Shown here: in pieces, positions 1 through 12,084 of the stretch
How the letters are laid out: every line of letters begins with the position of its first letter
Numbering within the stretch: the stretch's first letter is position 1
Notes under the pieces: generated by a model
Databases searched by the model: none
What the model was told of the DNA's origin: nothing
Seen by the model: the letters and a program-made list of their open reading frames with translations, nothing else
Translations under genes and position numbers: made by a program
Assembly: GCF_022539665.2 (NCBI RefSeq)
Contig: NW_026712532.1
Span: 1-23,240, forward strand
Reading direction: 5' to 3'
From: Daphnia carinata
Lineage: Eukaryota > Arthropoda > Branchiopoda > Diplostraca > Daphniidae
Length of the DNA: 23,240 nucleotides

Positions 1-350
1 TGTGAATACAGTATGATACAGTGAGTTTCAATATCTATATTCAAACAGCATCAAATATACGTGTATTCAATGTGAATATAGTATGATACAGTGAGTTTCA
101 ATATCTATATTCAAACAGCATCAAATATACGTGCATTCAATGTGAATATAGTGTTATAGAATCAGTTTCATGATCGACATTTAAACAGCATCAAATATAC
201 GTGTATTCAATGTGAATATAGTATGATACAGTGAGTTTCAATATCTACATTCAAACAGCATCAAATATACGTTTATTCAATGTGAATATAGTGTTATAGA
301 ATCAGTTTCATGATCTACATTCAAACAGTATCAAATATACGTTTATTCAA

Positions 351-420
351 TGTGAATATAGTATGATACAGTGAGTTTCAATATCTACATTCAAACAGCA
401 TCAAATATACGTGTATTCAA
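351..420. repeat. Representative type A monomer
   Basis: Reference A unit. Its diagnostic bases are a13, g15, c19, g21, g23 (giving GTATGATACAGTGAG), a31 t32 (giving TTTCAATATC) and c49 (CAGCATC). Positions 25-32 (GTTTCAAT) and 39-46 (ATTCAAAC) form an interrupted inverted repeat with 7 of 8 pairs and a 6-bp spacer (ATCTAC). A units lack GATC. They usually sit next to a B unit. Confidence 0.95.
406..420. other. Start of the conserved half; boundary palindrome (representative)
   Basis: The last bases of a unit and the first of the next form TATTCA-ATG-TGAATA, a perfect 6-bp inverted repeat around a 3-base spacer; in this copy it begins at 414 and runs to 428. It recurs at almost every unit junction. 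It lies in the least variable stretch (positions 50-70 and 1-12). Such a conserved box could bind a protein or form a small hairpin or cruciform; this is inference. I do not see a match to the mammalian CENP-B box. Confidence 0.6.
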
Positions 421-770
421 TGTGAATATAGTGTTATAGAATCAATTTCATGATCTACATTCAAACAGTATCAAATATACGTGTATTCAATGTGAATATA
501 GTGTTATAGAATCAGTTTCATGATCGACATTCAAACAGTATCAAATATACGTGTATTCAATGTGAATATAGTATGATACAGTGAGTTTCAATATCTACAT
601 TCAAACAGCATCAAATATACGTGTATTCAATGTGAATATAGTATGATACAGTGAGTTTCAATATCTACATTCAAACAGCATCAAATATACGTGTATTCAA
701 TGTGAATATAGTATGATACAGTGAGTTTCAATATCTACATTCAAACAGCATCAAATATACGTGTATTCAA

Positions 771-841
771 TGTGAATATAGTGTTATAGAATCAATTTCA
801 TGATCTACATTCAAACAGTATCAAATTATACGTGTATTCAA
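771..841. repeat. 71-bp B unit with AAATTATA
   Basis: One extra T in the conserved half (CAAATTATACG for CAAATATACG). At 4073, 4143 and 4703 the related form TATCAATTATACG has normal length, so these sites are probably related by descent: an inserted T here, or an A to T change there. Confidence 0.85.
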
Positions 842-1121
842 TGTGAATATAGTGTTATAGTATCAGTTTCATGATCGACATTCAAACAGTATCAAATATA
901 CGTGTATTCAATGTGAATATAGTATGATACAGTGAGTTTCAATATCTACATTCAAACAGCATCAAATATACGTGTATTCAATGTGAATATAGTGTTATAG
1001 AATCAGTTTCATGATCTACATTCAAACAGTATCAAATATACGTGTATTCAATGTGAATATAGTATGATACAGTGAGTTTCAATATCTACATTCAAACAGC
1101 ATCAAATATACGTGTATTCAA

Positions 1122-1191
1122 TGTGAATATAGTGTTATAGAATCAGTTTCATGATCTACATTCAAACAGTATCAAATATACGTGTATTCAA
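1122..1191. repeat. Representative type B monomer
   Basis: Reference B unit. Its diagnostic bases are g13, t15, g19, a21, c23 (giving GTGTTATAGAATCAG), t31 g32 (TTTCATGATC) and t49 (CAGTATC). It carries TCATGA and GATC sites that A units lack, so these sites should cut the array into a 140-bp ladder where A and B alternate. The inverted repeat seen in A at positions 25-32/39-46 is weakened here by the change at 31-32. Confidence 0.95.
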
Positions 1192-1961
1192 TGTGAATAT
1201 AGTATGATACAGTGAGTTTCAATATCTACATTCAAACAGCATCAAATATACGTTTATTCAATGTGAATATAGTGTTATAGAATCAGTTTCATGATCTACA
1301 TTCAAACAGTATCAAATATACGTGTATTCAATGTGAATATAGTATGATACAGTGAGTTTCAATATCTACATTCAAACAGCATCAAATATACGTGTATTCA
1401 ATGTGAATATAGTGTTATAGAATCAGTTTCATGATCTACATTCAAACAGTATCAAATATACGTGTATTCAATGTGAATATAGTATGATACAGTGAGTTTC
1501 AATATCTACATTCAAACAGTATCAAATATACGTGTATTCAATGTGAATATAGTATGATACAGTGAGTTTCAATATCTACATTCAAACAGCATCAAATATA
1601 CGTGTATTCAATGTGAATATAGTGTTATAGAATCAGTTTCATGATCTACATTCAAACAGTATCAAATATACGTGTATTCAATGTGAATATAGTGTTATAG
1701 AATCAGTTTCATGATCTACATTCAAACAGTATCAAATATACGTGTATTCAATGTGAATATAGTATGATACAGTGAGTTTCAATATCTACATTCAAACAGT
1801 ATCAAATATACGTGTATTCAATGTGAATATAGTATGATACAGTGAGTTTCAATATCTACATTCAAACAGCATCAAATATACGTGTATTCAATGTGAATAT
1901 AGTGTTATAGAATCAGTTTCATGATCTACATTCAAACAGCATCAAATATACGTGTATTCAA

Positions 1962-2042
1962 TGTGAATATAGTATGATACAGTGAGTTTCAATATCTACA
2001 CAATATCTACATTCAAACAGAATCAAATATACGTTTATTCAA
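1962..2042. repeat. 81-bp A unit, 11-bp duplication
   Basis: The unit reads positions 1-39, then restarts at 29, so CAATATCTACA is duplicated. The junction lies in the 25-39 interval where most other indels occur. Confidence 0.9.
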
Positions 2043-2392
2043 TGTGAATATAGTGTTATAGAATCTTTTTCATGATCTACATTCAAACAGTATCAAATAT
2101 ACGTGTATTCAATGTGAATATAGTATGATACAGTGAGTTTCAATATCTACATTCAAACAGCATCAAATATACGTGTATTCAATGTGAATATAGTGTTATA
2201 GAATCAGTTTCATGATCTACATTCAAACAGTATCAAATATACGTGTATTCAATGTGAATATAGTATGATACAGTGAGTTTCAATATCTACATTCAAACAG
2301 TATCAAATATACGTGTATTCAATGTGAATATAGTATGATACAGTGAGTTTCAATAACTACATTCAAACAGCATCAAATATACGTGTATTCAA
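1962..2392. repeat. Segmental duplicate of 3163-3582 (6 units)
   Basis: The order of variants is: A with CAGAATC and GTTTATTC; B with ATCTTTTTC; A; B; A with CAGTATC; A with ATAACTAC. The same order is present at 3163-3582. The only visible difference inside the block is an 11-bp insertion in the first unit here, so that insertion probably followed the duplication or was lost from the other copy. Confidence 0.9.
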
Positions 2393-2742
2393 TGTGAATA
2401 CAGTATGATACAGTGAGTTTCAATATCTTTATTCAAACAGCATCAAATATACGTGTATTCAATGTGAATACAGTATGATACAGTGAGTTTCAATATCTAT
2501 ATTCAAACAGCATCAAATATACGTGTATTCAATGTGAATATAGTGTTATAGAATCAGTTTCATGATCGACATTCAAACAGCATCAAATATACGTTTATTC
2601 AATGTGAATATAGTGTTATAGAATCTTTTTCATGATCTACATTCAAACAGTATCAAATATACGTGTATTCAATGTGAATATAGTATGATACAGTGAGTTT
2701 CAATATCTACATTCAAACAGCATCAAATATACGTGTATTCAA

Positions 2743-2952
2743 TGTGAATATAGTGTTATAGAATCAGTTTCATGATCTACATTCAAGCAGTATCAAATAT
2801 ACGTGTATTCAATGTGAATATAGTATGATACAGTGAGTTTCAATATCAACATTCAAACAGTATCAAATATACGTGTATTCAATGTGAATATAGTATGATA
2901 CAGTGAGTTTCAATATCTACATTCAAACAGCATCAAATATACGTTTATTCAA
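2743..2952. repeat. Three-unit block repeated at 3653-3862
   Basis: The order is B with CAAGCAG, A with CAGTATC, A with GTTTATTC. The same order occurs at 3653-3862, 910 bp (13 units) downstream. Differences are ATATCAAC here versus ATATCTAC in the second unit, and AATATGAATA at the start of the downstream copy. Confidence 0.8.
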
Positions 2953-3162
2953 TGTGAATATAGTGTTATAGAATCAGTTTCATGATCTACATTCAAACAA
3001 AATCAAATATACGTGTATTCAATGTGAATATAGTATGATACAGTGAGTTTCAATATCTACATTCAAACAGCATCAAATATACGTGTATTCAATGTGAATA
3101 TAGTGTTATAGAATCAGTTTCATGATCTACATTCAAACAGTATCAAATATACGTGTATTCAA

Positions 3163-3582
3163 TGTGAATATAGTATGATACAGTGAGTTTCAATATCTAC
3201 ATTCAAACAGAATCAAATATACGTTTATTCAATGTGAATATAGTGTTATAGAATCTTTTTCATGATCTACATTCAAACAGTATCAAATATACGTGTATTC
3301 AATGTGAATATAGTATGATACAGTGAGTTTCAATATCTACATTCAAACAGCATCAAATATACGTGTATTCAATGTGAATATAGTGTTATAGAATCAGTTT
3401 CATGATCTACATTCAAACAGTATCAAATATACGTGTATTCAATGTGAATATAGTATGATACAGTGAGTTTCAATATCTACATTCAAACAGTATCAAATAT
3501 ACGTGTATTCAATGTGAATATAGTATGATACAGTGAGTTTCAATAACTACATTCAAACAGCATCAAATATACGTGTATTCAA
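3163..3582. repeat. Segmental duplicate of 1962-2392
   Basis: Six units of exactly 70 bp with the same ordered variants as 1962-2392, at an offset of about 1.2 kb (17 units). The flanking units on both sides differ from those of the other copy, so the exchanged segment appears to be close to six units long. Confidence 0.9.
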
Positions 3583-3652
3583 TGTGAATATAGTGTTATA
3601 GAATCAGTTTCATGATCTACCTTCAAACAGTATCAATTATACGTGTATTCAA

Positions 3653-3862
3653 TATGAATATAGTGTTATAGAATCAGTTTCATGATCTACATTCAAGCAG
3701 TATCAAATATACGTGTATTCAATGTGAATATAGTATGATACAGTGAGTTTCAATATCTACATTCAAACAGTATCAAATATACGTGTATTCAATGTGAATA
3801 TAGTATGATACAGTGAGTTTCAATATCTACATTCAAACAGCATCAAATATACGTTTATTCAA
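3653..3862. repeat. Three-unit block, downstream copy
   Basis: This is the partner of 2743-2952. The CAAGCAG variant is seen only in these two places. The 13-unit offset differs from the 17-unit and roughly 5.05-kb offsets of the other blocks, which shows several overlapping exchange events and not a single fixed higher-order repeat. Confidence 0.8.
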
Positions 3863-3932
3863 TGTGAATATAGTGTTGTAGAATCAGTTTCAATATCTAC
3901 ATTCAAACAGCATCAAATATACGTGTATTCAA
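3863..3932. repeat. Only H-like unit in zone 1
   Basis: B bases at the left cluster (GTGTTGTAGAATCAG, with one private G) and A bases at 31, 32 and 49. Every other unit before 5.5 kb is A or B in both halves. Confidence 0.8.
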
Positions 3933-4072
3933 TGTGAACATAGTGTTATAGAATCAGTTTCATGATCTACATTCAAACAGTAACAAATATACGTGTATTC
4001 AATGTGAATATAGTATGATACAGTGAGTTTCAATAACTACATTCAAACAGCATCAAATATACGTGTATTCAA

Positions 4073-4352
4073 TGTGAATATAGTGTTATAGAATCAATTT
4101 CATGATCTACATTCAAACAGTATCAATTATACGTGTATTCAATGTGAATATAGTGTTATAGTATCAGTTTCATGATCGACATTCAAACAGTATCAATTAT
4201 ACGTGTATTCAATGTGAATACCGAATGATACAGTGAGTTTCAATATCTACATTCAAACAGCATCAAATATACGTGTATTCAATGTGAATATAGTGTTATA
4301 GAATCAGTTTCATAATCTACATTCAAACAGTATCAAATATACGTGTATTCAA
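4073..4352. repeat. Block with ATCAATTTC then GTATCAG/ATCGAC units
   Basis: A B unit with ATCAATTTC is followed by a B unit with TATAGTATCAG and ATCGAC, then A, then B. The same order occurs at 771-1051 and 4703-4982; a similar pair without TAGTATC occurs at 421-560. At 4073-4212 both B units also carry TATCAATTA. The A unit at 4213 is altered at its start (GAATACCGAATGATAC). Confidence 0.8.
4213..4282. repeat. A unit with altered left edge
   Basis: The stretch after TGTGAATA reads CCGAATGATACAG instead of TAGTATGATACAG, three substitutions in a normally stable region. Units at 4493 (CAATGTGATAC) and 9812 (TAAATAAAATGTGATAC) are also altered here. Confidence 0.8.
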
Positions 4353-4702
4353 TGTGAATATAGTGTTATAGAATCAGTTTCATGATCGACATTTAAACAG
4401 CATCAAATATACGTGTATTCAATGTGAATATAGTATGATACAGTGAGTTTCAATATCTACATTCAAACAGCATCAAATATACGTGTATTCAATGTGAATA
4501 CAATGTGATACAGTGAGTTTCAATATCTATATTCAAACAGCATCAAATATACGTGCATTCAATGTGAATATAGTGTTATAGAATCAGTTTCATGATCGAC
4601 ATTTAAACAGCATCAAATATACGTGTATTCAATGTGAATATAGTATGATACAGTGAGTTTCAATATCTACATTCAAACAGCATCAAATATACGTGTATTC
4701 AA

Positions 4703-4982
4703 TGTGAATATAGTGTTATAGAATCAATTTCATGATCTACATTCAAACAGTATCAATTATACGTGTATTCAATGTGAATATAGTGTTATAGTATCAGTTT
4801 CATGATCGACATTCAAACAGTATCAAATATACGTGTATTCAATGTGAATATAGTATGATACAGTGAGTTTCAATATCTACATTCAAACAGCATCAAATAT
4901 ACGTGTATTCAATGTGAATATAGTGTTATAGAATCAGTTTCATGAACTACATTCAAACAGTATCAAATATACGTGTATTCAA
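4703..4982. repeat. Second copy of the ATCAATTTC block
   Basis: This matches 4073-4352 unit for unit at an offset of 630 bp (9 units), with one TATCAATTA instead of two. The fourth unit has ATGAACTAC here and ATAATCTAC there. The nearby block 4493-4632 (CTATATTC/GTGCATTC, then ATCGAC/TTTAAAC) also recurs 630 bp later at 5123-5262, so a 9-unit step is shared by two neighbouring blocks. Confidence 0.8.
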
Positions 4983-5052
4983 TGTGAATATAGTATGATA
5001 CAGTGAGTTTCAATATCTACATTCAAACAGCATCAAATATACGTGTATTCAA

Positions 5053-5472
5053 TGTGAATACAGTATGATACAGTGAGTTTCAATATCTATATTCAAACAG
5101 CATCAAATATACGTGTATTCAATGTGAATACAGTATGATACAGTGAGTTTCAATATCTATATTCAAACAGCATCAAATATACGTGCATTCAATGTGAATA
5201 TAGTGTTATAGAATCAGTTTCATGATCGACATTTAAACAGCATCAAATATACGTGTATTCAATGTGAATATAGTATGATACAGTGAGTTTCAATATCTAC
5301 ATTCAAACAGCATCAAATATACGTTTATTCAATGTGAATATAGTGTTATAGAATCAGTTTCATGATCTCCATTCAAACAGTATCAAATATACGTGTATTC
5401 AATGTGAATATAGTATGATACAGTGAGTTTCAATATCTACATTCAAACAGCATCAAATATACGTGTATTCAA
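5053..5472. repeat. Segmental duplicate, right copy (6 units)
   Basis: This is the partner of 1-420. It is followed by unit 5473-5551, which starts like unit 421-490 (ATCAATTTCATGATC) and then departs at about 5509. The copy therefore ends inside that rearranged unit, at the zone 1/zone 2 border. Confidence 0.9.
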
Positions 5473-5551
5473 TGTGAATATAGTGTTATAGAATCAATTT
5501 CATGATCTTTCATATCTACATTCAAACAGCATCAAATATACGTGTATTCAA
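5473..5551. repeat. 79-bp chimeric unit at the zone 1/zone 2 border
   Basis: The unit reads B positions 1-36 (with the zone 1 variant ATCAATTTC), then 27-30, then 32-70 of an A-type right half without base 31. The left part matches unit 421-490 as the duplicated block predicts. The right part has the TTTCATATC junction typical of zone 2, its first occurrence in the window. The join is at about 5508/5509. Confidence 0.9.
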
Positions 5552-5970
5552 TGTGAATATAGTGTGATACAGTGAGTTTCAATATCTACATTCAAACAGC
5601 ATCAAATATACGTGTATTCAATGTGAATATAGTGTTATAGAATCAGTTTCATATCTACATTCAAACAGCATCAAATATACGTGTATTCAATGTGAATATA
5701 GTATGATACAGTGAGTTTCAATATCTACATTCAAACAGCATCAAATATACGTGTATTCAATGTGAATATAGTGTTATAGAAACAGTTTCATGATCTACAT
5801 TCAAACAGTATCAAATATACGTGTATTCAATGTGAATATAGTATGATACAATGAGTTTCAATATCTACATTCAAACAGCATCAAATATACGTGTATTCAA
5901 TGTGAATATAGTGTTATAGAATCAGTTTCAATATCTACATTCAAACAGCATCAAATATACGTGTATTCAA

Positions 5971-6040
5971 TGTGAATATAGTGTTATAGAATCAGTTTCA
6001 ATATCTACATTCAAACAGCATCAAATATACGTGTATTCAA
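5971..6040. repeat. Representative hybrid H monomer (B left, A right)
   Basis: This unit has the B bases at 13-23 and the A bases at 31, 32 and 49. It is common after about 5.5 kb (for example 5901, 6111, 6531, 6881, 6951, 16994, 17064, 18324, 18394, 19653) but is seen only once before, in an imperfect form at 3863. It is either a recombinant of A and B or the ancestral form from which A and B each diverged; the sequence alone does not decide. Confidence 0.9.
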
Positions 6041-8141
6041 TGTGAATATAGTGTTATAGAATCAGTTTCATGATCTACATTCAAACAGCATCAAATATAC
6101 GTGTATTCAATGTGAATATAGTGTTATAGAATCAGTTTCAATATCTACATTCAAACAGCATCAAATATACGTGTATTCAATGTGAATATAGTGTTATAGA
6201 ATCAGTTTCATGATCTACATTCAAACAGCATCAAATATACGTGTATTCAATGTGAATATAGTGTTATAGAATCAGTTTCAATGATCTACATTCAAACAGC
6301 ATCAAATATACGTGTATTCAATGTGAATATAGTGTTATAGAATCAGTTTCAATATCTACATTCAAACAGCATCAAATATACGTGTATTCAATGTGAATAT
6401 AGTGTTATAGAATCAGTTTCATGATCTACATTCAAACAGTATCAAATATACGTGTATTCAATGTGAATATAGTGTGATACAATCAGTTTCAATATCTACA
6501 TTCAAACAGCATCAAATATACGTGTATTCAATGTGAATATAGTGTTATAGAATCAGTTTCAATATCTACATTCAAACAGCATCAAATATACGTGTATTCA
6601 ATGTGAATATAGTGTGATACAGTGAGTTTCAATATCTACATTCAAACAGCATCAAATATACGTGTATTCAATGTGAATATAGTGTTATAGAATCAGTTTC
6701 ATGATCTACATTCAAACAGTATCAAATATACGTGTATTCAATGTGAATATAGTGTTATACAATGAGTTTCAATATCTACATTCAAACAGCATCAAATATA
6801 CGTGTATTCAATGTGAATATAGTATGATACAGTCAGTTTCAATATCTACATTCAAACAGCATCAAATATACGTGTATTCAATGTGAATATAGTGTTATAG
6901 AATCAGTTTCAATATCTACATTCAAACAGCATCAAATATACGTGTATTCAATGTGAATATAGTGTTATAGAATCAGTTTCAATATCTACATTCAAACAGC
7001 ATCAAATATACGTGTATTCAATGTGAATATAGTGTTATAGAATCAGTTTCATGATCTACATTCAAACAGCATCAAATATACGTGTATTCAATGTGAATAT
7101 AGTGTTGATACATCAGTTTCAATATCTACATTCAAACAGCATCAAATATACGTGTATTCAATGTGAATATAGTGTTATAGAATCAGTTTCATGATCTACA
7201 TTCAAACAGCATCAAATATACGTGTATTCAATGTGAATATAGTGTGATACAGTGAGTTTCAATATCTACATTCAAACAGCATCAAATATACGTGTATTCA
7301 ATGTGAATATAGTGTTATAGAATCAGTTTCAATATCTACATTCAAACAGCATCAAATATACGTGTATTCAATGTGAATATAGTGTTATAGAATCAGTTTC
7401 AATGATCTACATTCAAACAGCATCAAATATACGTGTATTCAATGTGAATATAGTGTGATACAATCAGTTTCAATATCTACATTCAAACAGCATCAAATAT
7501 ACGTGTATTCAATGTGAATATAGTGTTATAGAATCCGTTTCATGATCTACATTCAAACAGTATCAAATATACGTGTATTCAATGTGAATATAGTGTTATA
7601 GAATCAGTTTCGAGATCTACATTCAAACAGTATCAAATATACGTGTATTCAATGTGAATATAGTGTTATAGAATCAGTTTCAATATCTACATTCAAACAG
7701 TATCAAATATACGTGTATTCAATGTGAATATAGTGTTATAGAATCAGTTTCAATATCTACATTCAAACAGCATCAAATATACGTGTATTCAATGTGAATA
7801 TAGTGTTATAGAATCAGTTTCATATCTACATTCAAACAGCATCAAATATACGTGTATTCAATGTGAATATAGTGTTATACAATCAGTTTCAATATCTACA
7901 TTCAAACAGCATCAAATATACGTGTATTGAATGTGAATATAGTGTTATAGAATCAGTTTCATGATCTACATTCAAACAGCATCAAATATACGTGTATTCA
8001 ATGTGAATATAGTATGATACAGTGAGTTTCAATATCTACATTCAAACAGCATCAAATATACGTGTATTCAATGTGAATATAGTGTTATAGAATCAATTTC
8101 AATATCTACATTCAAACACAATCAAATATACGTGTATTCAA

Positions 8142-8203
8142 TGTGAATATAGTATCAGTTTCATGATCTACATTCAAACAGTATCAAATATACGTGTATT
8201 CAA
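8142..8203. repeat. 62-bp unit, 8-bp deletion
   Basis: Positions 13-20 are missing, so the left cluster is reduced to TAGTATCAG; the rest is type B. The preceding unit is also odd (CAAACACAATC at about 8115). Confidence 0.9.
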
Positions 8204-9112
8204 TGTGAATATAGTGTTATAGAATCAGTTTCAATATCTACATTCAAACAGCATCAAATATACGTGTATTCAATGTGAATATAGTGTTATAGAATCAGTT
8301 TCAATGATCTACATTCAAACAGCATCAAATATACGTGTATTCAATGTGAATATAGTATGATACAGTGAGTTTCAATATCTACATTCAAACAGCATCAAAT
8401 ATACGTGTATTCAATGTGAATATAGTGTTATAGAATCAGTTTCATATCTACATTCAAACAGTATCAAATATACGTGTATTCAATGTGAATATAGTATGAT
8501 ACAGTGAGTTTCAATATCTACATTCAAACAGCATCAAATATACGTGTATTCAATGTGAATATAGTGTTATAGAATCAGTTTCAATATCTACATTCAAACA
8601 GCATCAAATATACGTGTATTCAATGTGAATATAGTGTTATAGAATCAGTTTCAATATCTACATTCAAACAGCATCAAATATACGTGTATTCAATGTGAAT
8701 ATAGTGTTATAGAATCAGTTTCATGATCTACATTCAAACAGCATCAAATATACGTGTATTCAATGTGAATATAGTGTGATACAGTGAGTTTCAATATCTA
8801 CATTCAAACAGCATCAAATATACGTGTATTCAATGTGAATATAGTGTTATAGAATCAGTTTCATGATCTACATTCAAACAGTATCAAATATACGTGTATT
8901 CAATGTGAATATAGTGTTATAGAATGAGTTTCAATATCTACATTCAAACAGCATCAAATATACGTGTATTCAATGTGAATATAGTGTTATAGAATCAGTT
9001 TCATATCTACATTCAAACAGCATCAAATATACGTGTATTCAATGTGAATATAGTGTTATAGAATCAGTTTCATGATCTACATTCAAACAGTATCAAATAT
9101 ACGTGTATTCAA

Positions 9113-9182
9113 TGTGAATATAGTATGATACAATGAGTTTCATGATCTACATTCAAACAGCATCAAATATACGTGTATTCAA
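9113..9182. repeat. Rare A-left/B-right unit
   Basis: GTATGATACAATGAG in the left cluster is joined to TTTCATGATC on the right, with CAGCATC at 49. I find no other clean unit combining an A-like left cluster with the B bases at 31-32. Confidence 0.8.
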
Positions 9183-9811
9183 TGTGAATATAGTGTTATA
9201 GAATCAGTTTCATGATCTACATTCAAACAGTATCAAATATACGTGTATTCAATGTGAATATAGTATGATACAGTGAGTTTCAATATCTACATTCAAACAG
9301 CATCAAATATACGTGTATTCAATGTGAATATAGTGTTATAGAATGAGTTTCAATATCTACATTCAAACAGCATCAAATATACGTGTATTCAATGTGAATA
9401 TAGTGTTATAGAATCAGTTTCATATCTACATTCAAACAGCATCAAATATACGTGTATTCAATGTGAATATAGTATGATACAATGAGTTTCAATATCTACA
9501 TTCAAACAGCATCAAATATACGTGTATTCAATGTGAATATAGTGTTATAGAATCAGTTTCATGATCTACATTCAAACAGTATCAAATATACGTGTATTCA
9601 ATGTGAATATAGTATGATACAGTGAGTTTCAATATCTACATTCAAACAGCATCAAATATACGTGTATTCAATGTGAATATAGTGTTATAGAATCAGTTTC
9701 ATGATCTACATTCAAACAGTATCAAATATACGTGTATTCAATGTGAATATAGTGTTATAGAATCAGTTTCATGATCTACATTCAAACAGTATCAAATATA
9801 CGTGTATTCAA

Positions 9812-9881
9812 TGTAAATAAAATGTGATACAGTGAGTTTCAATATCTACATTCAAACAGCATCAAATATACGTGTATTCAA
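9812..9881. repeat. A unit with diverged conserved core
   Basis: The start reads TGTAAATAAAATGTGATACAG in place of TGTGAATATAGTATGATACAG, breaking the boundary palindrome. It is one of about ten units after 5.5 kb with any change in the conserved half (others near 7930, 11240, 13416, 14458, 16349). Confidence 0.85.
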
Positions 9882-10511
9882 TGTGAATATAGTATGATAG
9901 AATCAGTTTCAATATCTACATTCAAACAGCATCAAATATACGTGTATTCAATGTGAATATAGTGTTATAGAATCAGTTTCAATATCTACATTCAAACAGT
10001 ATCAAATATACGTGTATTCAATGTGAATATAGTATGATACAATGAGTTTCAATATCTACATTCAAACAGCATCAAATATACGTGTATTCAATGTGAATAT
10101 AGTGTTATAGAATGAGTTTCAATATCTACATTCAAACAGCATCAAATATACGTGTATTCAATGTGAATATAGTATGATACAGTGAGTTTCAATATCTACA
10201 TTCAAACAGCATCAAATATACGTGTATTCAATGTGAATATAGTGTGATAGAATGAGTTTCAATATCTACATTCAAACAGCATCAAATATACGTGTATTCA
10301 ATGTGAATATAGTGTTATAGAATCAGTTTCATGATCTACATTCAAACAGTATCAAATATACGTGTATTCAATGTGAATATAGTGTTATAGAATCAGTTTC
10401 ATGATCTACATTCAAACAGTATCAAATATACGTGTATTCAATGTGAATATAGTGTGATACAGTGAGTTTCAATATCTACATTCAAACAGTATCAAATATA
10501 CGTGTATTCAA

Positions 10512-10545
10512 TGTGAATATAGGTATCAAATATACGTGTATTCAA
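10512..10545. repeat. 34-bp unit, 36-bp internal deletion
   Basis: Positions 1-11 join directly to 48-70 (AATATAG then GTATCAAA). This is the shortest unit in the array, and it consists almost only of the conserved half. The variable half is missing as one piece. Confidence 0.9.
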
Positions 10546-11595
10546 TGTGAATATAGTGTTATAGAATCAGTTTCAATATCTACATTCAAACAGTATCAAA
10601 TATACGTGTATTCAATGTGAATATAGTGTTATAGAATCAGTTTCATGATCTACATTCAAACAGTATCAAATATACGTGTATTCAATGTGAATATAGTGTG
10701 ATACAATGAGTTTCAATATCTACATTCAAACAGCATCAAATATACGTGTATTCAATGTGAATATAGTGTTATAGAATCAGTTTCATATCTACATTCAAAC
10801 AGTATCAAATATACGTGTATTCAATGTGAATATAGTGTGATACAGTGAGTTTCAATATCTACATTCAAACAGCATCAAATATACGTGTATTCAATGTGAA
10901 TATAGTATGATACAGTGAGTTTCAATATCTACATTCAAACAGCATCAAATATACGTGTATTCAATGTGAATATAGTGTTATACAATAAGTTTCATTATCT
11001 ACATTCAAACAGTATCAAATATACGTGTATTCAATGTGAATATAGTGTGATACAATGAGTTTCAATATCTACATTCAAACAGCATCAAATATACGTGTAT
11101 TCAATGTGAATATAGTGTTATAGAATCAGTTTCAATGATCTACATTCAAACAGTATCAAATATACGTGTATTCAATGTGAATATAGTGTTATAGAATCAG
11201 TTTCATGATCTACATTCAAACAGCATCAAATATACGTGCATTCATTGTGAATATAGTGTTATAGAATGAGTTTCATATCTACATTCAAACAGCATCAAAT
11301 ATACGTGTATTCAATGTGAATATAGTGTTATAGAATCAGTTTCAATGATCTACATTCAAACAGTATCAAATATACGTGTATTCAATGTGAATATAGTATG
11401 ATACAGTGAGTTTCAATATCTACATTCAAACAGCATCAAATATACGTGTATTCAATGTGAATATAGTGTTATAGAATCAGTTTCAATATCTACATTCAAA
11501 CAGCATCAAATATACGTGTATTCAATGTGAATATAGTGTTATAGAATGAGTTTCAATATCTACATTCAAACAGCATCAAATATACGTGTATTCAA

Positions 11596-11663
11596 TGTGA
11601 ATATAGTGTTATAATCAGTTTCAATATCTACATTCAAACAGCATCAAATATACGTGTATTCAA
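11596..11663. repeat. 68-bp H unit, 2-bp deletion
   Basis: Positions 19-20 are missing (GTTATAATCAG). The right half is A-type. Confidence 0.85.
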
Positions 11664-12084
11664 TGTGAATATAGTGTTATAGAATCAGTTTCAATGATCT
11701 ACATTCAAACAGTATCAAATATACGTGTATTCAATGTGAATATAGTATGATACAGTGAGTTTCAATATCTACATTCAAACAGCATCAAATATACGTGTAT
11801 TCAATGTGAATATAGTGTTATAGAATCAGTTTCATGATCTACATTCAAACAGTATCAAATATACGTGTATTCAATGTGAATATAGTGTTATAGAATCAGT
11901 TTCATGATCTACATTCAAACAGTATCAAATATACGTGTATTCAATGTGAATATAGTGTTATAGAATCAGTTTCAATATCTACATTCAAACAGTATCAAAT
12001 ATACGTGTATTCAATGTGAATATAGTGTTATAGAATCAGTTTCATGATCTACATTCAAACAGTATCAAATATACGTGTATTCAA

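Larger units (their letters stand above)
1..420. repeat. Segmental duplicate, left copy (6 units)
   Basis: Six units that match 5053-5472 in the same order and orientation with three base differences: position 9 of the second unit, and two in the fifth (CTAC versus CTCC, GTTT versus GTGT). Shared private marks include CTATATTC in units 1 and 2, GTGCATTC in unit 2, ATCGACATTTAAAC in unit 3 and GTTTATTC in unit 4. The offset is 5052 bp. The block also implies that the array continues to the left of base 1. Confidence 0.9.
1..5508. repeat. Zone 1: A/B units with shared private variants
   Basis: About 79 units, nearly all 70 bp. They carry recurrent variants mostly absent elsewhere: GTTTATTC or GTGCATTC for GTGTATTC, ATCGAC for ATCTAC, CATTTAAAC for CATTCAAAC, ATCTTTTTC, ATCAATTTC, ATAACTAC, CTATATTC, CAAGCAG, and TATCAATTA. 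H units are almost absent (one imperfect case at 3863), and the 69- and 71-bp junction units of later zones do not occur. Higher divergence with traceable blocks suggests an older or less homogenised part of the array. Confidence 0.85.

Noticed and set aside
406-475. Mammalian CENP-B box
   Set aside because: No stretch of the monomer resembles the TTCG...CGGGA pattern; the unit is too AT-rich and has a single CpG.
6701-6886. Open reading frame of 61 codons
   Set aside because: It is repeat sequence read through all three phases of the 70-bp unit, open only because two neighbouring units carry the mixed left clusters GTTATACAATGAG and GATACAGTCAG. It has no start context or conserved product, and equivalent frames elsewhere in the array are closed.
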